From Lutraria lutraria (Eukaryota; Mollusca; Bivalvia; Venerida; Mactridae): a stretch of 64,000 nt of DNA. Each line of letters begins with the position of its first letter. The first letter of the stretch is position 1. Made by a program: the position numbers and the translations under genes. This document shows positions 50,701 to 61,890 of the stretch, piece by piece. The DNA lies in the NCBI GenBank assembly GCA_964023205.1, contig OZ026835.1:39653083-39717082 (forward strand), read 5' to 3'. A model generated the notes under the pieces. That model was not told the origin of the DNA. It made no database searches and worked only from the letters and a program-made list of their open reading frames with translations.

Positions 50701-53700
50701 ATTATATCATAAATTCATTTAGGTAAACATATTTATCATTTTGATATCAGTGATATATTTGGTTCGCTTGAACATAGCCAGTACATGAATCGGAATCTAC
50801 AATTTTGGTATGGTATTGTTAATCAAGGTATCGGTATTGACTGACTAGGCATATCTAGTTTCACCAATTTATAGATTAAAACGACATACTTAAATATAGT
50901 GTATAAAGTCCATTGCCAGTGATTTGAAACAACTATCATATTTGGTTGGCCTTCTATCTAAACCGATACGGCATGCAATTTACAAAGTTTGCACAATGGT
51001 AACTACTCTGTATTTAGAAATACATTACAAATGTAACGTGTTTCAAGTCGTATGCCGAGCGACTATGGCCTTAAATATGAAGAACGGCAGATTGAATATA
51101 ACAATTGAACAGTACAATGTTCATATGAACATATATCAATTTTCCTCGGGGACTATTTTGTCCGTATGATTGTCTAACTAAACATAAATAAGCACTATAT
51201 ATTTACATGCACAAAATCAATTTATGAATCAATGGTAAGTACGACACACGTATGTTCAATAGACACAAAAACGTTTGTAAAATGTTAAAATGTAGTTTGA
51301 AGAAAAGCATTAGTTGGAGTTGCCCACGACCCGGTACTGGTATTAGGGAATAGAAATCTCTATCATGGTATATATGCCGCAATCAAGAGGATCTAACCCT
51401 TACGTACACTGCCCAAAGTCCCGGACACGCACCAAATGCAATGCACAATGAAACACAAGAGATAACTACGACCCGGTACTGGTATAAGGATGTAGAGACA
51501 TCTGTCATGGTACATATGCCGCAATCGAGATGCTCCAGTCCATATTCACACTGACCAAAGTCCCAGGTATGCACTCGTACGAAAATCAATGATACCATAA
51601 CTATTTAAAAAGGTAAAGAAACGTCGTTGTATCTATGCAATGGGAATAGAAACCTCGTTCATGGTACATACGCCGCAATCCGGAGGCTCTAGTCCTTATA
51701 ACCTCTTAAGACTAAATTCAGCAATTGGGAGAAAATCTCTATCATGGTACATTCGCCGCAATCAAGAGTATTAAGCTCCACAAATTACTGATCAGTCTCA
51801 GAAATTATTACATACCTTCCATCTAATGATACTACCACTCAAGATGTTACCCAGCAGACTGACTAATGTTCCGAGAGCGCATGCTTTTTATAAGTAGCGA
51901 GCCAGTGAGATTTAATTTGATTGGCTAATTAGAAGGCTGGTATAAAAACAAACGAATAATTGAAATGTTGCGGTCGTCTCCACAAAATGAATTAATGCAT
52001 TGAACACAAACTAAAGCATTTTTTTTTTTTTAATTATTTCATATATCTATTTTTTTTACGAAGGCGGATTTCTTTACACAAACGTGCCTCAGATTTTCGA
52101 TACTGCTCTTCGTTCCTAAGATACTTGACTTTTAAGAAATGTCGAACGAACCAATTTATTACGTAATACTCCATCAATTAAAAGAAAGCAAAATTATGAG
52201 GCTCGGTTCCCCAGATAAACATTTCCGCTACAAAATACCGAAATTCGATTTGGAACTCATTGTCAAACAAGGCGGCAATCTGTAATAAAAAAGACACCTA
52301 CGGTGTATTTAAGCGAACAATTAAAAATAAGTGACAGATCATTGTAATCATGTAATGAAATCAACGAATTTCGATTAATTGGTGCATCCAATTAAGGTTT
52401 GATAGCCAGTCAGAAATGGTTACAGTTCACGGGTCGATAATTGAAATAATTCGATGTCTAGTAAGAGATTTAATACCTAATTGTTGTCATTAATGAATTA
52501 TAATATGATATCATATCGTACCCACAGACATTTGTTTAGAAAAAATACCCCACCCACCACGGTCGCTCTTACCACTATCAATACATATAGAATACTAGAA
52601 GATAACAAGCTCGAAAACGAAAGTAGGACATATTTTCCGGTTTTTCAAACAAATAATGCACTTGCGTCATAATTTCTGGCTTCTATGCACAATTAGATCT
52701 GTTTTTATTCTATCGACACCGTTTTCACGTCAAAACTTGCCCACACAAGTGTGAAATCCGACGATTACCAATTTATTTAGTATCAGGTCTGCTGCGATCG
52801 AAAAAAATGTCATTTTTAGACATTTTAAAGTGTTTCTGCCTGCCTAGTTTCCGTAAATGGTCAATTTCTACACAGAGTTGTCGTTCCTGTCCAATATACA
52901 CACACGTCAGTTTGGTGCCCAAATCGAATTTCAGTTTTGGACAGTCTTTAGTGTAAATAAGGAATTCAAAGCTTTGTGCGTCTTGGTAAGTATTTTATAA
53001 TATTCTTTATTTGTTTTTAGATCTATGTAATGCATAATGTAGTATTTAGCTCTGTCACTTATATAGAGACAAATGGCTCTAGACATGTAGACCTTAAGTT
53101 CTATATCTATATAGATTCTAACCGACGTTAGAATATATATGAGCAGCGTAATGTATTAAAAAATACATTGGCATAAACCGAATAGATATTTTAATCAGGA
53201 ATCTCATAACAAATTTAGATTTACATAGATTCTAGATATCAGGGCCTATATGTGTTTTAAGAAATGTTTAAAATTTAATCTAGTCAAAACAATTTGTAAA
53301 AGTATTATTTCATACTGAGTGTATAGGTTTCAGAGGGGTTGAGTCAAGGATAAGCACAATAAACTTAAACGAAGTAGTTATTCTTTTTTCATGGGTGTGT
53401 GTATATTGAGTACTCATACGATATGTACATATAAGACCTTCTAAAAATTAATTAACCATTTTGGCCGCAATCAAAATATTTAAGACCAAACTTGCACATC
53501 ATTAAGGCCATCATCAAATGTCAGTGCGCATGAAAAACACTCATCAATTCACAATATATCGTATGTTTCAATTCTTTTTGGGGGCTCCATGTATCTTTCA
53601 TCTGAACATACTAATTTCATTAATTATTTCTTTCAAATACCCCCATCCCCAAAGCCACACCACCGATGTAATGTTACCTCATTGTGATACTGTCTTGCAG

Positions 53701-55775
53701 CAATCCCTGTACTACAGGTAATTGCGACAGTTTTACCAAGAGCGGTCATGTCTTGAGCATTTTTTTAAAACGTAAGATTTTCCACTACCACATCGGCCAG
53801 TCAACACCACATTGTGACCTGCTACAACAACAGCATAGAAATACGCCTGACTTTTACTAAGCATGGTGAAATATGACAAAAAAGGAGAAAATACTTACAA
53901 ATGTGTATACAAAAGTCCAAAACACCTTGTGAGAATTGCAAATAATAAAATACTAACAAATGTTTAATGTTTAAATGTCCAAAACACCCAATAAGAATTG
54001 CAAACGACACGTTTTAACAGAAAACCAATATGACCAGGTACTATATCAGTCCCTAACACCGCGTTATCGTAGTTATGAAAGGCAGGGAACCGGACAAACC
54101 GTGGTACGCGCTACTAGCCTAGTTGTCGCTTGCTTACCGTTTCCATGACAAATGATCGATCGCAACAGCTCCCACAGTACAAAATTTGAAAAAGTTGGAA
54201 TTCTACGTTATTCAGTTTAGTAGACAGCGGAAAGCGTGTCAGTCAAAAGAGAAAAGCAGTTTAAGATAGGCAAAACAGGATTCCAATGTAAGTTTAGCTT
54301 TCGTTTGTTTGAAAAAAAAACGGAATATATGTACTACTTTCGTTTTCGAGCTTGGTATCTTCTAGTATTCTATATGTATTGTTAGTGGTAAGAGCGACCG
54401 TGGTGGGTGGGGTATTTTTTTCCTAAGCAAGTGTCTGTGATCGTACCCGCGCAATACACAACACGTTAGAGACGGTTAACGCTGATAAAGTCGATAAAGG
54501 GTATAGTGTTTATCGCAAAAACTTACACTATTTTTGCGCGTTGGGTTACATATTTTTGTTGCTTGATATGGAAGTAGGATAATTATTTATTCTTTGTAAA
54601 TAACAAAACATATTGTTTTACGTTTTTTAGCGTTTTAAGCCAAAACCGATACTTTGAGCTATACTGAAGATTATCAAAAAAGAACAAATAAATCCACAGT
54701 TGTTGATTAAGATATAAACCTACTTCCGGCTGGCGACATGACTATCTTTTCACTAATCTGTCCAGGCACATGTTGCGTATTTACTGCTATAACCTGAACA
54801 AAAAAGAGAATCATATATACAAGGAAGTAATTCTAGTTATATTCCCCAAAATGCAAAGTTTAACATCTTATTTGTAAAAGTTGCATACAAGTCAATATAT
54901 CATGCAATATGGGTTAAGTTCATACAACTGCAATTGCTAAAGTAACATCCTCGGTCTCTTTTAATTCATTAGTGATAAATGGGGTGATTGGAGGTCTAGT
55001 GGTAACGCGCTAGACTACTAAACGAAAGGTCTTGGGTTGGAATCTCAGCTCCTCCTTTCAATATTTCAGGGATCCATTTTCTTGTCCCAATCCCTACTAC
55101 CGAGCAATGTACCAAATTTTATATGTTAAGAAAATTGCAGTAGCCGGGTGAAACGTATATCGGCGCTTTACTCAGAGCCCGATAATGAACCAGTAAAAAT
55201 AGCGAAGAGTAGAGATGTAAATGCCTGATTCACCTGTATTTATCTCCGCTTTCTACGGACCGGCACAGAAATTAACATAGCTGTCTAAAGGGACATTAAA
55301 CAACAGTTAAACAAAACATTCATTAATAATTTACAAACTTAAAAAAACAACAGAAACAACTTCATAATCATAATTATTTTTATCCTTTTTACAACCATTA
55401 AAACTCTAAATGGTGCTACTTGAATTAACAATGAATGCTTAAAATTCAAAATTACACATGAACATAACAAATTCTGTATTATTTAAAAAAGAGCATTTTA
55501 CAGTATTATTTCAAAAGTATAAATTCCAAACTGACAATCTGTCAATATTTTCCCTAACCAAAGCTTCCCATTCATTCCCCTCCTTTTCTGGAGACTCACA
55601 TAATCAATGGCTCGCGTGAATGTCAAACATCTTACCACTACAAGTTATAAAGAATTGCAAATGTACAAACCTTGAAATAGTAATAAGTTTCAGGGATAAT
55701 CAACAGCATTGTTTCATAGATATGTTCCATGTCTCTATGATGACTGTACCTCACCGAAGTTAAAGTAGTAGCAGC
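47781..55775 (-). CDS. RPTP-ectodomain-like single-pass receptor without phosphatase, 5' partial
   Basis: Nine exons: 55775-55671, 54793-54724, 50675-50505, 50268-50164, 49813-49711, 49424-49351, 49119-48988, 48305-48281, 47943-47781. All use GT/AG, phases agree and 315 residues are visible. The first two exons end a fibronectin-III-like module (Y-Y-F-K-V-I-A-V-N-T). The next four match the juxtamembrane module of R3-type receptor tyrosine phosphatases: S-F-T-V-T-L then F-F-S, then P-T-W-Q-K with a Y-R-I-T linker, then V-Y-C-N-G-P-L-A-P-G-S-S-Y and a Cys-containing strand. One transmembrane helix (about residues 220-241) precedes K-R-R. The tail has Y-V-N-Q, D-V-Y-T-T-L and S-T-Y-E-L-V, the first like a Grb2 site and the last an ITIM. 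There is no phosphatase domain before the stop. The signal peptide and 5' end were not found; the two upstream exons could instead belong to another gene. Confidence 0.7.
48281..48305 (-). other. 25-nt micro-exon of the receptor tail
   Basis: Bounded by CTTTTGCAG upstream and GTAAGTATT downstream. It enters in phase 1 and leaves in phase 2, exactly bridging the transmembrane exon and the last exon. Without it the tail frame is lost. Confidence 0.65.
48436..48660. repeat. Short local duplication in the receptor's intron
   Basis: About 50 bases containing GACAAACAGCACTAGACGT occur at 48436-48490 and 48614-48660. Read on the minus strand, each copy ends in a 3' splice-like TGCCTTTGTAG or TGCCTCTGCAG. 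Confidence 0.55.
51319..51790. repeat. Degenerate tandem repeat with a shared reading frame
   Basis: Four diverged units carry ATCATGGTACATATGCCGCA-like cores at about 51365, 51508, 51660 and 51742. On the minus strand each core reads D-C-G-x-(C/Y)-T-M, usually preceded by G-L-E-x-L and followed by E-(I/V)-S-I-P. Three of the four units have stops just outside the core. It lies in the receptor's intron upstream of exon 50675-50505. Confidence 0.6.
51886..51892 (-). promoter_or_regulatory. TATA box of a possible internal promoter
   Basis: Minus-strand TATAAAA is followed about 30 bases later by a TTAGTCAGTCT initiator-like sequence (about 51857), then at 51822 by ATGGAAG/gtatgt, a start codon exon in phase 1. 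Phase 1 matches the receptor exon at 50675, so it could start a short isoform, but that product would lack a signal peptide. Confidence 0.3.
52050..52290 (-). pseudogene. Unrecognised coding-like remnant
   Basis: After a good acceptor (TTTTTTATTACAG/ATTGCCGCC at about 52281) one frame runs for about 79 codons with a single internal TAA, ending in a Lys/Arg/Glu-rich tail (K-E-I-R-L-R-K-K-N-R-Y-M-K) before a stop. Composition is protein-like but no family was recognised. It sits just before the 52523 TIR element. Confidence 0.25.
52523..54439. mobile_element. 1.92-kb TIR transposon with 8-bp target duplication
   Basis: About 130 bases at each end (52523-52655 and about 54310-54439) are near-identical inverted repeats starting CACAGACA and containing CACCCACCACGGTCGCTC. 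ATCGTACC directly flanks both sides (52515-52522 and 54440-54447). The interior has no transposase frame. An 8-bp duplication suggests hAT; the long TIRs would also suit a Mutator-like element. A solo arm is at 1955-2024. Confidence 0.8.
54975..55220 (+). repeat. tRNA-derived SINE
   Basis: The head has an A-box-like TGGAGGTCTAGTGGTAACGC and a degraded B box (GGGTTGGAATCTC), followed by a body of about 150 bases ending near GATAATGAACCAG. It lies between the first two visible receptor exons. Confidence 0.55.
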
Positions 55776-56650
55776 CTGAAAATATGTGAAGACTAAATGG
55801 GTCATATTTTATTAAAGTGTATAAAGCTATATCTGACAGTCATTTAATGTCAAAATGATTATTTGCATCGTATTTAGTATCATACTAAACGACCTTTATT
55901 GCAAATTTAAACTGTGGATGGGCTCCGTGTACTTTGATTCAATCGTCGAAAAAATAGACGATTCTTATATTTTCATTCGTAATTAGACAAAACGGAAGTC
56001 TACGGAAATATTTACGGATGCTCCCGAAGTTTGACAGATTCGATACATTCGCACAATCGCAAACGTCAAACAGCAAATTCAGTAAGTAACTACCGTTGTT
56101 TATCGTCATAACTTCATTGTTTACTGGGTCATGGTTATAATTAAAAGAATTTAACTCTAGTTGACTTGAAATGCAGTTTGTATCGATTTTAGCATTGCAT
56201 AAAGTCTAAAATTCTATCGAATTGGCGTGAAAATCTGAAAGGGGCTCCAACGGGGTTCAACACTGTCATTACTCGTTTGTTTATTATTTTACATTTAGGA
56301 ATCGCTAAATTTGCTCAAATTACTCTTTTGAGGTATTTCAGCTAAGAGTTTTATACAAAATGTATGTATGATGAATAATAATGTTTATTTGTGCGTTATC
56401 ATCAACTTACATTGTATGATTGCATTCATCTCGCACATTTCAACCCAATTCAATAACAAATCATTCTTTCAGAATCAGATGAAAAAATACACTATGTTTG
56501 CATAAAATTCGAATTCCTGTTCCATTTATAACAGTTGTCTGCTCTATTTAATGCAAGTTCTATTTGACCTTGATCCTTCAAACTACATGTGGAGCAAAGA
56601 CCTACTACATACATTGTACATAGTATAGGTGTAATAGGAGGAAAATAATG

Positions 56651-56728
56651 TACCCGATGAGGGTCTCGAACCCTCGACCTCCTGCTTACCAGTCAGATGC
56701 TTTACCTACTGAGTTAGTCAGGCTGGTG
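56651..56728 (-). repeat. tRNA-Thr-like sequence (SINE head or tRNA pseudogene)
   Basis: On the minus strand it reads as a near-tRNA with a D arm, an anticodon loop CTGGTAA (anticodon GGT) and a strong T arm (GAGGGTTCGAGACCCTC). The acceptor arms pair poorly and one anticodon-stem pair is broken. It lies in the intron of the candidate ncRNA. Confidence 0.55.
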
Positions 56729-57486
56729 TATATCCCAGCCAATTTATAATACAATATACCACACCGCTACATAGGTCTTTGTCTGGAGGTTAGGCCTAAT
56801 AGTCAAGTTTTCTGTGATTACTCATACATAATGCTCATCCAGGTGAAATACATACTGATACAGTATACCTCTTGTTTCTGTACTAATTTGAACAGTTTGG
56901 TGGATCATTATGCTTATTAATGTTTATTAATAACTGATGTATAAATATAATAAATGATTTAACTAACACATTCACAGCTTCATGAGAGCGCTATAAGAAG
57001 ACACTCTGTGACTGTCAGGCCATAGAAAAAACAGCCTGGTGTGGACTATTACTGTTGATTAGGGTCAACATAGATATCATCAGTGTTGTTATTGCTCCAA
57101 ATGCAGTGAGATGCCCACTGCAGCAGAAAGTTTGTTGTGGATTCTGTCCAGAGCACTGCTTGTCTTTTTCAATGGTAAGTATTTTCAAGTGTGTGAAAAG
57201 TCTGTAAATATTGTCTCAAAATAACTACAAGTTTCGTGATTTTCTACCTAGCATTGTTTTAGAGAAACAAATTCTGGCAGTGAAAGATCAGTTGTTATGG
57301 AAACTTACAGTAATGGGGCCAATTGCATGTGTTTTGTTTTGTTCATATAAAGTTTTATGCCCCTTTTCAACATTCAGTTATATTAGGCCTACGGTTCACC
57401 TAACCATTATTCCTGGGAAGAACCAGTACTAGACTCCAATCCTCTGTAAGCAACTATCTTCTTTCTCACATAAAGAGACATAGTCA

Positions 57487-57590
57487 GTAGCTGGGCTCGA
57501 ACCCACGACCCACTATCAACTTACTATCAGTGAGAAGTTACAGTAATTAGAAGTCGGCGACCTTAACCTCTCACCCATGGAGGCAGGTCT
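57487..57590 (-). repeat. tRNA-derived SINE with long variable region
   Basis: On the minus strand a good B box (GTGGGTTCGAGCCC) lies about 60 bases after an A-box-like GAGAGGTTAAGG, with an extra stretch between, as in tRNAs with a long variable arm. The acceptor stem is not intact. Confidence 0.45.
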
Positions 57591-58459
57591 CCAATTGCAT
57601 GAACAAGTAATTTATTTATTGACGATTGTTCAGCTTTTTCATTTATCAATTAAGTTAATGATTTACAATTCTTACTCATTCATTGATAAGGAATTGTTAT
57701 TATGTTAATCCCCACCAAAGTTATTGATTAATAATTTTTGCTTATTTATTATACTATTTTGTCTTGTGGACATATTCATTCAAATTTGAAGTGAAATATC
57801 CTTAATTACCACACAAATCTATTAGTAAGCTATCTCTCAGCTTATGTCATGAGCCAGTATTTGTGTCTAAGCTACTCTATTAAAGGCAATAAAAAAAAAA
57901 TAGCAATAGCAAATAGTCAGTGGTACAAATGTACATGTACATCATTCTTAAAAAAGGAAAACACAATTTAACATAACATTATTTATTATACAGGTATACA
58001 ATTGTATTATAAGTCTCTGGTATTGCTAATAATTGTATAACAGCTTTCTTTCATGCAAATAAATCATAAATTTCATAACAAAGCACACTGTATTCAGTTT
58101 TTTTATTTATATTTTTTCTAGGATATCAAATGCTAGGTGCTGGATGAAGGTGTACTAGGACAAACATACTGGAATAACTAGCTCATGCAAATGACTGGAA
58201 CGTGAACAAGGCCAACAACAGGCCAATTAACTCTATGGTGCCATGTCCATTCAGGGTCAGTTGTGTTTGGCTGATAAGGGACATGTATTCAGACAGATAT
58301 GGACAATACACTGGATTTGTAACAGACTAGCATAAAGCGTATAATGCTATATATCTGATTACTCTCTACACAGAGTTATCATTACTTATCCCTCATGTAC
58401 ATGTACATCTCTGTCAATGTCTAAAAATAAATATTTTGAATATTTTCTGTGACTTTCTG

Positions 58460-59520
58460 GTAAATCATAACATCTTTTTTTCTCCAATGTATCTTAGAAA
58501 AGAAATTGTTTCACTTAGGTTTAAAATTTGTACCATTGTTGCTTTATTCCTTGTTTCACAAGATTCTTGTAAAATGATGAGACGATGACAGACATGTAAG
58601 CCAGGGATAATGAACGTCACCTCTTTGTAATGAATGATATCTGACAAGATATGCTACATAAATTTCAAGAAGTGTAAAATCACATTGTTTTTTAACCTTT
58701 TAGTTTTTTCTAACCTTATAGTTTTTTCTCAAGAGTTTTAACAGAAACTGTCTGTAATTTAACAAAAATAAATCTTGTTACAAGTGATTAGAATAATGTA
58801 TTCCCTAACACAATAGAATGTACCAGTAAAGAAGTATTTTACCTTGAAAAAGGGAAACTATGCCAGATTTCCTATTTTTACCCACATATTATTGTTATTG
58901 ACCTTTACAAATGTAAAAAAATATTTTAAATTGTTCTGTAAGCAACTAGCTAAATTCATTCATTTTGCATCAATTAGACACAAACAATAACTTATTTAGT
59001 TTAGTAAAATCGAATTCAGCAAAATCATACTAGTGAAAGGTTATTGAACTAGTAATACCTTGTTATGCATAATTAGTGTTTAACTATATATGTGAAAAGT
59101 TAGCATAGACTTGAAATTCGTTTTTTATACACCATTTTGATGTGTTATTATCTTATATAGAACCGTATGTGCCGAGGTTTATTAGCGATTACAATACAAG
59201 AACATAGATGGGTGGCAACAATTGTATGTTTATGACAAATAAATTTTGAAACTGATGAAACATAGAATTTTTTTCATTTTGTTGATTTTTAAATTTTAGT
59301 TATCTCCTTTTCATTTCCATTTATAGTTCATTGCTAATCAAAATTACAAGTCACATCCAATATTAATTTCCTTAATTGTGGTACTTGGGTATGATTCTTG
59401 TCACATACAAAAGGCACATCAAAAAATAATTGATCAAGGTTGAATAAATCTTGTACTAATTTCTATATGTATGCATTGCTGACAGTTTTGAAACTGAACA
59501 CCATTTTGTTATGGATGAAT
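58460..59520. other. AT-rich DNA, nothing supported
   Basis: Low-complexity, stop-rich in all frames. No repeat ends or splice pairs were recognised. Confidence 0.4.
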
Positions 59521-59801
59521 ACATTCTAACTAGAGTCTTCTTTTGTGTTCCTGGATGAGCACATATTTTGCTGGAGGCGAGACTGTGGCTGAGGACATTC
59601 CATAAGATTCTTCAGTAGACCATCTATTCTATATAGCTATAATTATTTCAACTTAAGGCTCTCTAACTGACTGCTGACTGATTCTTCTATTGAAAGTATT
59701 TGCCTTTCTGAAATGGAAAATAACAGCTTTGATAACTACATTATGTACATAATATAATTATGTGACAGTCTTTATATAATATCATTAATAAGCAAAAACT
59801 A

Positions 59802-60175
59802 GGGCTGTCACAGATGTGACTAATACCCCCGCCGCCACATTGACACTAAGAATGTGATAGTACACTATACGGCTAAGTTCAAGGGACATAACTCTGCAAT
59901 TAGTGGATCATTGGGCATGAAAATTGTGTCTTGCACATCTACATTTTATATTGATAGTATATTCAATCCCTCGAAAAATGTGGAAGTAGTTCGACTGCCA
60001 TTCATCAACCTGATTAACTTTATCTAATTATGAGACAAATTCTGGCATTAATTGTGTGATAAAATTAGCAAATGCCTAAGAGTAATATATTTAGTACAAA
60101 CACAATGTTTACGAGAATATATCCAATGCTTTTCTATATCCCCATCCACTGTCAGTGGTGGGGGCTATACTAGAA
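59802..60175. repeat. Dispersed repeat, CTGTCAC...ATACCCCC family
   Basis: Begins AACTAGGGCTGTCACAGATG with ACTAATACCCCC, and ends ATATCCCCATCCACTGTCAG plus GGGGGCTATA. The start resembles those at 22765 and 63143. Confidence 0.5.
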
Positions 60176-60208
60176 TCACATAAAATGCTTTGTAGTATCC
60201 CACTTTTT

Positions 60209-61043
60209 ATATGCCCGAAGGGATATATTAAGTTATGACACTGGCGTCCGTCTGTCTGTCCATTAGCAATTTTGTGTCCGCTCTGTATCTCAGTCTGAGA
60301 GGAATTTTGAAGAAATTTAACTCGAACGTTCACTCCATCGAGATGACGTCCAGAATGCATGTTTTGAAAGGCTTAATGTCAAGGTCACACTGAGGTATCA
60401 AATTAGGCTGATTTCGTGTCTGATCTATATCTCTTATTCCTGCATTCGTGCTCATGAAATTCCAAGGTTAAATAAAAAAAAATGCATATTCATGCACGAA
60501 AGCTACCCCAAAATAATTAGAGCTGGGTATCGGTCCTTAAAAGCGTATCACGATATATCATAATATTTCATGCTGTATCGCGATACGTATCGCGATATAT
60601 ATAAATGGTAAATTTACAGAAAAACATTACTAATCGACATTTATATAATGCCTTGGGTAACAATACAGACAATAGCTCACAGTGTATTTTCACATTTCAA
60701 ATATTTTGTTCTGTTTTAGCAGTGTTGAAACTATTAATGCATGTATAAATATACATATATATGCGACTATGCGTTCACAGTTAATAATATTACAAAATTT
60801 ACCAGCATTTAGGCATAAATAACACTTTACCACTATGTATGAACTTTTTTACAATAATAAACATAAAGTTCAGTTATTTCAGCATAACCCGATATATCGG
60901 TATGATGAAAAAATACTGTGATATTTATATTGTCTAGCTGATATCGCGATATACCGATAAAACCTCCCAGCTCTAAAAATAATGTTTTCCAGTATCAAAC
61001 ATAATTTCGGGAATATATCGCTTTGCCTTGCAGTGCCTGTCTA
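60209..61043. mobile_element. Dispersed element with a nested MITE
   Basis: Begins TATGCCCGAAGGGATATATT with GGCGTCCGTCTGTCTGTCC and ends TTTCGGGAATATATCGCTTT with GCCTTGCAGTGCC, typical ends of a bivalve dispersed repeat. The middle is interrupted by the MITE at 60518-60975. Confidence 0.6.
60518..60975. mobile_element. hAT-like MITE with 8-bp target duplication
   Basis: The ends are perfect 10-bp inverted repeats (TAGAGCTGGG...CCCAGCTCTA). AAAATAAT flanks both sides (60510-60517 and 60976-60983). Subterminal GCGATATATC/ATATCGCGATAT words near both ends add further symmetry. It is 458 bp long with no coding frame. The 8-bp duplication fits hAT. Confidence 0.85.
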
Positions 61044-61599
61044 GTTGTTAAGGCTGTTATATTATTGTTTAATGATGAATTTTAAAATAACCTTGCATGA
61101 TTGTTCACCTACATTAGCCAGTGTGTAGCAAGCAAGAATCTTGAGATCACCCAACAAATATGGGGCAGTAAGATCAAATCGTCTTGTGTCAAAGAATGTG
61201 TGGCTATTCGTCATGATTGTGACAAGCTCTATTTGTCTTTATGTGACCGAGGCTGAAGCTATGCCTAGCCAACTGAAAGGTCTTTTTAATTTTACAAATC
61301 ATGCTTTCTGAATAACTTTCTAAAATGGTATAAGGTCTTATACCTTATAGTATCATCTTTGTTTTTCTGGGAGTTCCTATTTAAGTATTCATTGTGGTTG
61401 AGAGCAACAATAGAATTTTTTGCCCTGTGCACTGACTGTCTGTATGCATATCTCTCTTTCCAGCATACATGGTAATAAGACTGTTGAATTCTTCAAGGTC
61501 TCCTCCTGAAAATTACAGTTTATCATTGAAACCACCAGTACAAATTTGTAATAAATGTTATTAAGATTTACTTCTTGCAAAGGACAGCAACAATCAATC

Positions 61600-61890
61600 A
61601 TATAACCACATCAAAACTGTCTCATAAATTAGACCTTTAGATACTGTTCCAAACAACATAAATATTTCACAATCTTTATTTGCCTGTTTGAAAAACGGCT
61701 TATTATGGGAGCACCCATGGCGAATGGGCAGGCAGCATCCACAACAGTGTCTGCTCACTAATGCGAACAGATGTAATCGGATCCTCATCAAACTTCATAA
61801 TAATCTTTATGTCGATTCGATAACACGCCCTATTGCGCCAGGCACTTCTGAGTTATGCCCCTTGATTCAATGAAAATTGACTAAAAGCAG
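61600..61890. repeat. Dispersed repeat fragment
   Basis: Non-coding sequence with phrases such as CATCAAACTTCATAATAATC and GAGTTATGCCCCTTGATTC that are typical of bivalve dispersed elements. It splits the transposase-like gene remnant. Confidence 0.35.

Larger units (their letters stand above)
55950..58450 (+). ncRNA. Candidate spliced long non-coding RNA
   Basis: Plus-strand splice signals line up: donor AATTCA/gtaagt at 56081, exon 2 at 56978-57174 (CATTCACAG/ and CAATG/gtaagt), exon 3 from 58122 (TTTTTTCTAG/) to past AATAAA at 58426-58431. Exon 2 has stops in all three frames and exon 3 is stop-rich, so coding is unlikely. The 5' end is not defined. It would run opposite to the receptor gene. 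Confidence 0.35.

Noticed and set aside
56651..56728. Functional tRNA-Thr(GGT)
   Set aside because: Acceptor arms pair at only about four of seven positions and one anticodon-stem pair is broken.
59521..59730. Second frame ending S-L-K-L-K just upstream of the transposase-like tail
   Set aside because: It overlaps the tail piece without room for an intron; only the tail frame fits the family ending.
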